Position numbers and translations under genes: made by a program. A stretch of 6,679 bases of DNA from a bacterium (GTDB lineage: Bacteria > Desulfobacterota > Binatia > UBA12015), in assembly GCA_029976905.1 (NCBI GenBank), contig JAPOLW010000210.1, forward strand, positions 1 to 6,679, read 5' to 3'. A model generated the notes under the pieces. The model saw nothing but the letters and a program-made list of their open reading frames with translations, was not told where the DNA came from and made no database searches. Numbering within the stretch: the stretch's first letter is position 1; every line of letters begins with the position of its first letter. Below are positions 1-5,926 of this stretch, one piece after another.

Positions 1-534
1 CTCATCCGCAAGGTGTGCGAGGCCGGAACCTTCGCCCCCAGCGGCGGCAACCGGCAACCGTGGTCGTTCATCGCCGTGACCGAGCCCAAGCGGCGGGCCT
101 GGTTCGCCGAGCGCTACCGCGAGGTCTTCCGCACCTACATCGCGCCGGCGCGCGAGGCCGCGGCCCGTCCCGGCTACCCCGAGAACAAGCGCAAGATCAT
201 GGACGGCGCGATCCACCTGGCCGAGCACATGCACGAAGCGCCGGTCCATCTCTTCGTCGCCGGATGGACCCGACGCGGCGAGCCGCAGTTCCAGGCGCTC
301 TTCCCCGCCATCGAGAACGTCCTGCTCGCCTGCCGCGCCGTGGGCCTGGGCGCATCGCTCACCACCCTCCACCGCGCCTTCGGCGCCGAGGTCGACCGGT
401 GGCTCGGCCTCCCCGAGAACCAACCGACCTGCGCGATGATTCCCATCGGCTGGCCGGCGGTGCGACACCGCCGACCCGTGCGCCAAAGAATCGACACCTG
501 TCTGCATTTCGAGCGCTTCTCGCCGGCCGAGTAG
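1..534 (+). CDS. Nitroreductase-family FMN flavoprotein, 5'-truncated by the window edge
   Basis: The reading frame is open from the first base to a TAG at 532-534, giving 177 visible residues. The first visible in-frame ATG (13) is internal. The family normally has an N-terminal helix with an Arg-rich FMN-binding stretch before the motif APSGGNRQPW (visible residues 12-21), so I infer that some 25-40 residues lie outside the window. APSGGNRQPWSF is the characteristic FMN-phosphate/isoalloxazine contact region of NAD(P)H-dependent nitroreductases. The later helix ENVLLACRAVGLGASLTT and the segment MIPIGWP, followed by RHRRPVRQRI, are also typical of the family. Members are soluble, usually dimeric, and reduce nitroaromatics, quinones, enones or iodotyrosines using NAD(P)H. 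The physiological substrate cannot be read from sequence. The next gene (trxB) is 56 bases downstream on the same strand, with a hairpin between them. Family assignment is secure; the specific function is not. Confidence 0.88.
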   Translation, partial: LIRKVCEAGTFAPSGGNRQPWSFIAVTEPKRRAWFAERYREVFRTYIAPAREAAARPGYPENKRKIMDGAIHLAEHMHEAPVHLFVAGWTRRGEPQFQALFPAIENVLLACRAVGLGASLTTLHRAFGAEVDRWLGLPENQPTCAMIPIGWPAVRHRRPVRQRIDTCLHFERFSPAE

Positions 535-536
535 GA

Positions 537-557
537 CGCCGGCGTAGCTCGCTGGCG
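537..557 (+). terminator. GC-rich hairpin after the nitroreductase gene, possible terminator
   Basis: CGCCGGCG (537-544) and CGCTGGCG (550-557) form an 8-bp stem with one G-U wobble around a 5-base loop (TAGCT). It begins two bases after the TAG stop at 532-534. No T-run follows (the next bases are acagcccctcccc), so it does not meet the usual intrinsic-terminator pattern. It may be a U-tract-less terminator, an mRNA 3'-end stabiliser, or chance in GC-rich DNA. Confidence 0.35.
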
Positions 558-576
558 ACAGCCCCTCCCCGCGGTT

Positions 577-581
577 AAGGA
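577..581 (+). promoter_or_regulatory. Shine-Dalgarno site of trxB
   Basis: AAGGA at 577-581 lies nine bases before the ATG at 591. It is the only purine-rich site near this start and supports 591 as the true start of trxB. Confidence 0.7.
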
Positions 582-590
582 CAGCGGATC

Positions 591-1529
591 ATGGCGGACG
601 TACACAAAGTTCTCATCCTCGGCTCGGGGCCCGCGGGTCCCACGGCCGCGTTGTACAGCGCACGAGCCAATCTCGACCCCGTCGTGGTCGAGGGCGGCCA
701 ACCCGGCGGCCAGCTGACGATCACCACCGACGTCGAGAACTACCCCGGCTTCCCCGACGGCGTGATGGGTCCCGAAATGGTGGACCTTTTCCGAAAGCAG
801 GCGGAGCGCTTCGGGACGACCTACCTTTCCGCCGAGATCACCGCCGTGGATCTTTCCCGCCGACCCTTCACCCTCGAGGCCGCAAGCGGAGAGACCCTGG
901 CCTGCGAGACCCTCGTCGTGGCCACAGGCGCTTCGGCCAAGCTCCTGGGCCTCCCCTCCGAGGAGAAGCTCATGGGGTTCGGCGTCTCCGCCTGCGCGAC
1001 CTGCGACGGTTTCTTCTTCAAGGACAGGGACGTTCTCGTGGTCGGCGGCGGCGATACGGCGATGGAGGAGGCGACCTTTCTCACGCGCTTTGCGAGCCGC
1101 GTGCGGGTCGTGCACCGCCGGGACGAACTGCGCGCCTCCAAGATCATGCAGGAACGCGCTCTCAAGAACGAAAAGATCGCATTCGAGTGGAATAGCGTCA
1201 TCGAAGAGATCCACGGCGAGCGGGAAAGCGGCGTCACCGGCGTCACGCTCAAGGACACGCGGACCGGCGAGACGCGCGAGACACCGACCGATGGCGTCTT
1301 CATGGCGATCGGACACCAACCCAACACCGGGGTCTTCGCTGGACAGCTCGACATGGACGAGGTTGGCTACATCGTCACCGAGGCCAGGAGCACGCGCACC
1401 AACGTCCCCGGTGTCTTCGCCTGTGGGGATGCGCAAGACCCCATCTATCGCCAGGCGGTCACCGCCGCGGGCACCGGCTGCATGGCGGCCATCGACGCCG
1501 AACGCTTCCTGGAGGCCGAAGAGGGCTGA
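591..1529 (+). CDS. trxB: Thioredoxin reductase (NADPH), low-molecular-weight type
   Basis: This 312-residue protein is the usual length for bacterial TrxB, a cytoplasmic FAD enzyme that passes electrons from NADPH to thioredoxin. Visible motifs in order are: the FAD dinucleotide fold GSGPAG (11-16); GGQPGGQLTITTDVENYPGF (35-54), typical of the family; ATGA (111-114); the redox-active CATC disulfide (135-138) followed by DG; the NADPH-binding fold GGGDTAMEEA (152-161); HRRDELR (175-181), whose arginines fit preference for NADPH over NADH; and the C-terminal FAD motif around GVFACGDAQD with the following QAVTAAGTG. The start at 591 is backed by AAGGA nine bases upstream. One oddity is Pro17 directly after GSGPAG, where an aromatic, His or Leu is common. 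No thioredoxin gene lies in the window. ribE follows 37 bases downstream in the same direction. Ferredoxin/flavodoxin reductases related to TrxB lack CATC, so that alternative is unlikely. Confidence 0.95.
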   Translation: MADVHKVLILGSGPAGPTAALYSARANLDPVVVEGGQPGGQLTITTDVENYPGFPDGVMGPEMVDLFRKQAERFGTTYLSAEITAVDLSRRPFTLEAASGETLACETLVVATGASAKLLGLPSEEKLMGFGVSACATCDGFFFKDRDVLVVGGGDTAMEEATFLTRFASRVRVVHRRDELRASKIMQERALKNEKIAFEWNSVIEEIHGERESGVTGVTLKDTRTGETRETPTDGVFMAIGHQPNTGVFAGQLDMDEVGYIVTEARSTRTNVPGVFACGDAQDPIYRQAVTAAGTGCMAAIDAERFLEAEEG

Positions 1530-1559
1530 GAGACAGCGCCGGGCCGAGTCTGCTAGAAT
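1530..1559 (+). promoter_or_regulatory. Candidate promoter for a leaderless ribE transcript
   Basis: An extended -10 element, TG-C-TAGAAT (1551-1559; hexamer 1554-1559, 5 of 6 matches to TATAAT), is preceded by a weak -35 GAGACA (1530-1535, 4 of 6 matches) with an 18-base spacer. Seven bases separate the -10 from the ATG at 1567, so transcription would begin at or next to the start codon. No Shine-Dalgarno-like sequence lies before this ATG. Inferred from sequence only. Confidence 0.5.
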
Positions 1560-1566
1560 CGCTCCC

Positions 1567-2187
1567 ATGTACACGGGAATCACGCGCGGGACCTTCGCGG
1601 TGGTCGCCGTGGAGCGACGACCGGACCTCCTGCGCTACGAAGTCGCTCTCCCGCCGGCGCTGCGGGAGGGGCTCGAGACGGGGGCGAGCGTTTCGATCGA
1701 CGGCGTCTGCCAAACGGTCACACACATCGACGGAGACCGGGTTGGCTTCGACGCCATCGCCGAGACCCTCCAACGGACCACGCTGGGCGCGTTGCAAGAG
1801 GGGGACCTCGTCGCCGTCGAGCGCAGCGCCCGGGTCGGTGACGAGGTCGGCGGACACGACGTCGCCGGCCATGTGATCGGCACCGGGGAGATCCTCGAGC
1901 GACGCCGGGAGGGCGACGTCTGCGACCTCCGGATCGGCATCCCGCAGGCGTGGATGCGCTACGTCTCGACCAAGGGGTTCATTGCCGTCGACGGCTCGAG
2001 CCTCACCGTCGGCGAGCGCGACACCGGGGGCTGGTTCTGGCTGCATCTCATCCCGGAGACGCTGCGGCTCACCAATCTGGGGCGCAAACAGCAAGGCGAT
2101 CGCGTCAACATCGAGCTAGACGCGCGCACCGTCACCATCGTCGACACGGTCGAGCGCGTCCTCGCGGAGCGCGGCATCGAGAGTTGA
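1567..2187 (+). CDS. ribE: Riboflavin synthase alpha chain, E. coli-like short form
   Basis: This 206-residue enzyme makes riboflavin from two molecules of 6,7-dimethyl-8-ribityllumazine, the last step of riboflavin synthesis. It shows the two tandem lumazine-binding beta-barrel domains: domain 1 begins MYTGIT and domain 2 begins near GGHDVAGHV. Residues that I recall as catalytic or conserved in the E. coli protein fall at the same numbers: Cys48 in DGVCQTV, and His97 and His102 in GGHDVAGH. The domain-2 motif KGFIAVDGSSLTVGE (136-150) and HLIPETLRLTNLG (about 158-170) are also present, and the C-terminal helix reads VDTVERVLAER. Position 2 is Tyr where MFTGI is usual. The chosen ATG gives exactly the conserved N-terminus; a longer in-frame ORF to the left is only a shadow of trxB. 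It is not next to ribD, ribBA or ribH, and I saw no FMN riboswitch. A promoter-like TGCTAGAAT lies just before the ATG. Confidence 0.93.
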   Translation: MYTGITRGTFAVVAVERRPDLLRYEVALPPALREGLETGASVSIDGVCQTVTHIDGDRVGFDAIAETLQRTTLGALQEGDLVAVERSARVGDEVGGHDVAGHVIGTGEILERRREGDVCDLRIGIPQAWMRYVSTKGFIAVDGSSLTVGERDTGGWFWLHLIPETLRLTNLGRKQQGDRVNIELDARTVTIVDTVERVLAERGIES

Positions 2188-2235
2188 GGGCGCACCGCCA
2201 CCGAATGTGACCGGCGACGCCCTTGCCGACCGCTC

Positions 2236-3513
2236 TCAGGCGGCTGCGCCGGACACGCGGCTTTCGAAATCGGTATACTTGGCGCCGCGCGAGGTGATCT
2301 CCGCGACCACCCGCACCTCGATGCGGACCGGTTCACCCAGGAAGTCTGCGATGCTCTTCTCGATCTCCCCCAGGGGCGGCCGCGCATCGGGGCGGCGCGG
2401 CACGAGGAGCACTTCGAATCGGCCTCGTTCGAGCTGAACCACCCGGAAGCGTCGCAGCGAGTCGTACCCGCGCAGGACGTTCTGGAATCCGCTCGCCGCG
2501 AAGACCGCTCCCGAGGGAAGACGCGCCACCTCCGTCCGACGACCGACGGGAGGCCGGATCCGGGGGAACCAACTCCCACACGCGCACCGCTCCCGCGACT
2601 CCCACGCGCTCAGATCGCCCAGGCGGTAGCGCAGCAGGGGCATCGCCCCAGGCTCCAGCGGAGTGACCACCGTCTCTCCCAGCGGTCGCCCGGCATCGGT
2701 TGCCTCCGAAGGCAGGAGTTCGAGGTGCACGACGTCGGCATTGACGTGCAGGCCCGCGTGCGCCCGACATTCCCAGGCGACCCGTCCCACTTCGACCGAC
2801 CCGTAGAAGTTGAAGACGTCCAGGGCGCCATCGGCCCGCAACCCGTCGGCGAAGGCCTCATCCAGGCGCTCCCCGGAGGTGATGAGCAGACGCGGCCGAC
2901 AAATCCGCGAGAGTCGGTCCGAAGTCTCCTCGAGGACTGCACGCAAACGGGTCGGCGACGACCACAGAACGTCGGGCTGCAGCGCACGCAGTTGCTCCAC
3001 CTGCTCGCGCACCGTGAGAAGCGGAGAAATGTAGTCGCGCGGCCACAGCCCCAGACGATGCGCCAGGGTCGCCGCGGAGTTGCTCGTCTGGCCCAGATGC
3101 ACCAGTCGGTCGTGCCGACGGAACCCAGCGACGAGGAGAGAGCGAAAATGGAGGGCTCTGCGGAGTGCCAGGTCCGCGCGATCGAGATAGACGCCCAGCG
3201 GTTCCCCCGAACTGCCGCTGGTGTGGACGCGCAGACAGTCCTTTGGATCGGTGCCGACACGCAGCAGACGAGCGTGCCCGGCGGCGGCGAGGTCCGCCCG
3301 GCTGGTGATGGGGATGCGCTCGAGATCGTCGACGCCCTGGATCGACTCCGGAGACACGCCCGCCCCATCGAGCAATTCGCGATAGTAGGGCACCCCGGCA
3401 TAGGCGGCTCGCACGGCCCGGCGCACCTTTTTGTCACGCAGGGCGCGCAGACCGGCCGGATCGAGAGAAAGCGAGGTCCACCGGCGCGCAAGGGCCACCG
3501 CCTCGCGCATCAT
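2236..3513 (-). CDS. PaaK/CapK-family adenylate-forming ligase (second of a tandem pair)
   Basis: This 425-residue protein belongs to the phenylacetate-CoA ligase/CapK group, which activates a carboxylate with ATP. Motifs, counting from the ATG at 3513: N-terminal helix ending GVPYYRELL (40-48), shared by the family; ATP-binding loop TSGSSGEP (98-105); FNFYGSVEVG (234-243), matching the A5 motif with Glu241; LLRYRLGDL (293-301), the A7 motif with Asp300; CACG (310-313), the paired cysteines typical of this family; and a C-terminal GAKYTDF with Lys412 in the place of the adenylation lysine. The A8 region reads GRRTE (324-328), with Glu where Asp is common. The open frame extends to 3663, but that part overlaps the upstream gene. 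The ATG at 3513 overlaps its stop as ATGA and has GGAG seven bases upstream. The substrate and acceptor (CoA, carrier protein or sugar) are unknown. CapK-type genes are often found in surface polysaccharide clusters, and coenzyme F390 synthetase belongs to the same superfamily. Confidence 0.85.
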   Translation of the reverse strand: MMREAVALARRWTSLSLDPAGLRALRDKKVRRAVRAAYAGVPYYRELLDGAGVSPESIQGVDDLERIPITSRADLAAAGHARLLRVGTDPKDCLRVHTSGSSGEPLGVYLDRADLALRRALHFRSLLVAGFRRHDRLVHLGQTSNSAATLAHRLGLWPRDYISPLLTVREQVEQLRALQPDVLWSSPTRLRAVLEETSDRLSRICRPRLLITSGERLDEAFADGLRADGALDVFNFYGSVEVGRVAWECRAHAGLHVNADVVHLELLPSEATDAGRPLGETVVTPLEPGAMPLLRYRLGDLSAWESRERCACGSWFPRIRPPVGRRTEVARLPSGAVFAASGFQNVLRGYDSLRRFRVVQLERGRFEVLLVPRRPDARPPLGEIEKSIADFLGEPVRIEVRVVAEITSRGAKYTDFESRVSGAAA

Positions 3514-4865
3514 CGGCCGGCTCCAGCTGCCCCTGGGCGAGGCAAGGCCACGACGGGACGGAACTTCCCCTCCCGTTGGAGATCGAGCCCCTCGGCCTGC
3601 CGCAGATCGATCGAGGCCCCGCCGAGAAGCGACGTGAGCTTCGGTCGGATCTCGCGCCCCCACCGATCGAAATCCACTGCGGGTCGCAACCAGACGTGTA
3701 GGTCGAATCGATCCACCTCGCGTTGTACCAAACGATAGCGCACGACCTCGTCGCGGCCCTTGAGAACCGCCCAGACCGCCCGCGGGTGAACGAAATTGCC
3801 GTCCCGCAGCCAGACGATGTCCTCCGCCCTTCCCTGCAGCCCCTGCAGGGTCCAGAGGCCACGCCCACAGGGACAGGCCTCCGGGGAGCGAATCGCCAGA
3901 TCGTCCAACCGGTAGTTCAGGAGCATCGTGCCGCGGTTGACCAGGTTCGACAGCACGACCCGTCCGGGTCTTCCGGGGGGAACCTCCTGCCCGGCGTCGT
4001 CGACCAGTCGCACGGCGGCAAGATCCTCATGGACGTGGAAGACGTCGCGTCTCTCGCAGTTGAAGGCAATGCGGAAGGCCTCGACGGCGTTGTATTGGGA
4101 GTAGACCGGAACCCCGAGCTCCTCCTCCACGAAACGCTTTCCTTCCTCCGACATGCTCTCGGCGCCGTACACCACGGCGTCGGGCCGGTGACGGAGAAGA
4201 CCCGCCTCGTGGGTAACGCGAAGAAATGTCTCCAGATAGGCGCCATAGCCCGCCAACACATGTGGGCGAAACTCGTCGAGGAGTCCGGCGATGTGTTCGA
4301 TCGGCTCGCGCACCGACGTCTGGCATCGATTCGGTCGCATCGGAATCCAGGTCCACTCGTCGTAGACCTTGCGCACCGTGCGCGCCGTCGCCGTTTCGTA
4401 GGTGATCTCGAGCGATCGAATCGTACCCCGTCGGATTCCGGTCGGCAGCGGCATACGGTTGGTGTCCCGTTCGCCATAGGCGATGTTTGCGAGCAAGGAG
4501 CGATGGCTATGTCGCACCACGGCCGGCTCGCCCGTCGTCCCACTCGTCGAAAAGGGAACGGCCGCGCGCCCCTCCCTGGTCTGCGCCACAAAGGCCGTGG
4601 GGTCTCGTCGGAGTTCGGACTTCGGCACCAGCGGAAGCTGGGCGAGATCCGCGGCGCCGCGGATCGAGCGCGGGTCGACGCGGAGTCGCGCGAACATCTC
4701 GCGATAGTACGGCACGAATGCAGCCGCGTGGCGGACGGTCCGTCGCACGCGCGCGTCGCGGATGCGCCCGATTTCCTCGGGTGTCTTCCAGGGGAGGCCA
4801 CGCTGGCCGGGCGCGTACGCGAGAACCACCAGATTCCCCACCAGCCGCTTCGCCCACGCCCGCAT
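3510..4865 (-). CDS. PaaK/CapK-family adenylate-forming ligase (first of a tandem pair)
   Basis: This 451-residue protein is homologous to the next gene but clearly divergent from it. It has the family helix with FVPYYREMF (50-58), the ATP loop STSGTTGEPAVVRHSH (106-121), the A5-like SQYNAVEAF (256-264) with Glu262, the A7-like LNYRLDDL (316-323) with Asp322, the cysteine pair CPCG (331-334), the A8 motif GRAEDIV (345-351), and the C-terminal lysine in REGKFRPV (Lys434). A7 reads YRLDD where YRxGD is usual. The only N-terminal oddity is a short hydrophobic stretch (about 8-17); I see no clear signal peptide or membrane anchor. Its stop (3512-3510) overlaps the ATG of the second ligase, so the two are probably translated together. 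The ATG at 4865 lacks a good Shine-Dalgarno and has a promoter-like TAGAGT six bases before it. The substrate is unknown; capsule/exopolysaccharide assembly or another acyl-activation pathway is possible. Confidence 0.85.
   Translation of the reverse strand: MRAWAKRLVGNLVVLAYAPGQRGLPWKTPEEIGRIRDARVRRTVRHAAAFVPYYREMFARLRVDPRSIRGAADLAQLPLVPKSELRRDPTAFVAQTREGRAAVPFSTSGTTGEPAVVRHSHRSLLANIAYGERDTNRMPLPTGIRRGTIRSLEITYETATARTVRKVYDEWTWIPMRPNRCQTSVREPIEHIAGLLDEFRPHVLAGYGAYLETFLRVTHEAGLLRHRPDAVVYGAESMSEEGKRFVEEELGVPVYSQYNAVEAFRIAFNCERRDVFHVHEDLAAVRLVDDAGQEVPPGRPGRVVLSNLVNRGTMLLNYRLDDLAIRSPEACPCGRGLWTLQGLQGRAEDIVWLRDGNFVHPRAVWAVLKGRDEVVRYRLVQREVDRFDLHVWLRPAVDFDRWGREIRPKLTSLLGGASIDLRQAEGLDLQREGKFRPVVALPRPGAAGAGR
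3521..3524 (-). promoter_or_regulatory. Ribosome-binding site of the second PaaK/CapK-like gene
   Basis: On the minus strand GGAG (3524-3521, within AGCTGGAG) lies seven bases before the ATG at 3513 and ten before a second ATG at 3510. It sits inside the end of the upstream gene. It decides the start in favour of 3513 over the far-upstream in-frame ATG at 3663, which has no conserved sequence behind it. Confidence 0.6.
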
Positions 4866-4871
4866 CGACGG

Positions 4872-4898
4872 ACTCTAGCGCCTTTGCCTCGGATCCAA
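4872..4898 (-). promoter_or_regulatory. Candidate leaderless promoter for the tandem PaaK/CapK-like genes
   Basis: On the minus strand a -10-like TAGAGT (4877-4872) within GCTAGAGTC ends six bases before the ATG at 4865. A weak -35-like TTGGAT (4898-4893) stands 15 bases upstream of it. The nine-base core GCTAGARTC is shared with the element before ribE, at nearly the same distance from the ATG. There is no Shine-Dalgarno sequence at this start. The -35 match is poor and the spacer short, so this is weaker than the ribE case. It sits in the 44-base gap after the CDF transporter gene. Confidence 0.4.
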
Positions 4899-4909
4899 CA
4901 GCTGGCCGC

Positions 4910-5926
4910 TCAGTTGCGGGCGGCGTCCACGGGCATCTGTGCGCGTCGGGCCTCCTCGACGGTAAGCGGAGGCCGCGCCTCGAAGGCCGTGCGCCGGATC
5001 GGACAATCCGGCAGGTCACAGATGCCGCAGACCTCCCGGCGGCAGGGATCGGTATGGAAGACGATATCCCCCTCCACCTCGCCCGCCTCGAGCACCGCCG
5101 CCTCGAAGGCATTCGCCGCCTCGTGGGCGGTCTCGACGGTCCAGAACTCGGGCACGATCAGATGGGCATCGACGTGCGTACGCGCGCCGGAGCGGATGGC
5201 GCGGAGTCGGTGCACCCGGATGATCCCCGTCGCGGCCTTCGCCTCGAAGGCCGCGACGAGACGCGCGAGCAATGCCGAGTCCTCTTCGTCCAGAAGCCCA
5301 CCGGCACCATGCCGCACGAGTTGAACTCCGGTCCAGACCAGATTCAGACCGACGACCAGCGCGGCGAGCGGGTCGAAGATGGATGCGCCGGTAAACCGGA
5401 CCAGAAGCAAGCCCAGGACCACGCCGAGACTCGTCTTGAAGTCCGAAAGCACGTGGCGCCCGTCGGCAATCAAGGTCAACGAATCCACACGCTCGCCCGT
5501 CCGGATGAGATAGAGACCGAGCACCGCGTTCACGAGTCCCGCCGCCACCGTCAGAAGAAGGCCGAAATCGACCTGCTCGAGTTCGGCGCCGAAGACGAGC
5601 TCCTGGACCGCGAACCAGAGGATCAGGACGGCGGCCGTGGAGATCAAGCCGCCCTCGAAGACGGCGCTCATATACTCGATCTTGCCGTGTCCGTAGGGAT
5701 GCGACTCGTCCGCCGGCCGCGAGGCGTAACGCACGCCGGCTACGGCGAAGGCCGCCGCGGCTACGTTGGTGACCGATTCGAGGGCATCGGACAGGATCGC
5801 CGCCGATCCCGTCACCAGGTAGGCAGCGTACTTCACCGCGAGCAAAGCGAGGCCGACGACCAGCGAGGCCGTGGCCGCGCGCAGACGAAGGGTCCGCCCT
5901 GCATCCCCCGCCCGCGCCTCGTTCAT
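4910..5926 (-). CDS. Cation diffusion facilitator (CDF) family metal transporter
   Basis: This 338-residue inner-membrane protein probably exports a divalent metal (Zn, Fe, Co, Cd or Mn) by proton antiport. Six hydrophobic segments fit the family: about 16-38, 42-64, 88-112, 120-142, 150-176 and 182-204. The segment-2 motif is ILSDALES (44-51). After it come HPYGHGKIEY (76-85), a CDF hallmark, and segment 5 with ADGRHVLSD (154-162), where His158 and Asp162 match the usual HxxxD metal ligands. A cytoplasmic dimerisation domain (about 210-293) follows. The tail carries four cysteines, C295, C300, C303 and C308, in a C-x4-C-x2-C-x4-C pattern directly after HTDP. The ATG at 5926 overlaps the hisF stop (ATGA); the open frame reaches 6214, but that extension is arginine-rich shadow of hisF. 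Segment 2 has Asp47 but Ser51 where the second Asp is usual in DxxxD. Metal specificity cannot be assigned. Confidence 0.92.
   Translation of the reverse strand: MNEARAGDAGRTLRLRAATASLVVGLALLAVKYAAYLVTGSAAILSDALESVTNVAAAAFAVAGVRYASRPADESHPYGHGKIEYMSAVFEGGLISTAAVLILWFAVQELVFGAELEQVDFGLLLTVAAGLVNAVLGLYLIRTGERVDSLTLIADGRHVLSDFKTSLGVVLGLLLVRFTGASIFDPLAALVVGLNLVWTGVQLVRHGAGGLLDEEDSALLARLVAAFEAKAATGIIRVHRLRAIRSGARTHVDAHLIVPEFWTVETAHEAANAFEAAVLEAGEVEGDIVFHTDPCRREVCGICDLPDCPIRRTAFEARPPLTVEEARRAQMPVDAARN

Noticed and set aside
174..1583. Minus-strand open frame of 469 codons opposite nitroreductase and trxB
   Set aside because: It is antisense to two clearly recognised genes, has low-complexity Arg/Gly/Ala-rich translation, and shows no family motif. 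Long antisense frames are expected in GC-rich coding DNA.
2188..2222. Possible bidirectional terminator between the convergent ribE and ligase genes
   Set aside because: GGGCG (2188-2192) and CGCCC (2218-2222) pair with a short inner GCC/GGC, but the stem is interrupted, the loop is large and neither strand has a T-run. The evidence is too weak to call.
3514..3663. N-terminal extension of the second PaaK/CapK-like protein (50 residues)
   Set aside because: It lies entirely within the upstream ligase gene and is Arg/Ser/Gly-rich without family similarity. The ATG at 3513 has GGAG and the ATGA overlap.
3723..5324. Plus-strand open frame of 533 codons across the ligase and CDF genes
   Set aside because: It crosses the boundary of two recognised minus-strand genes and resembles no family; it is a shadow frame.
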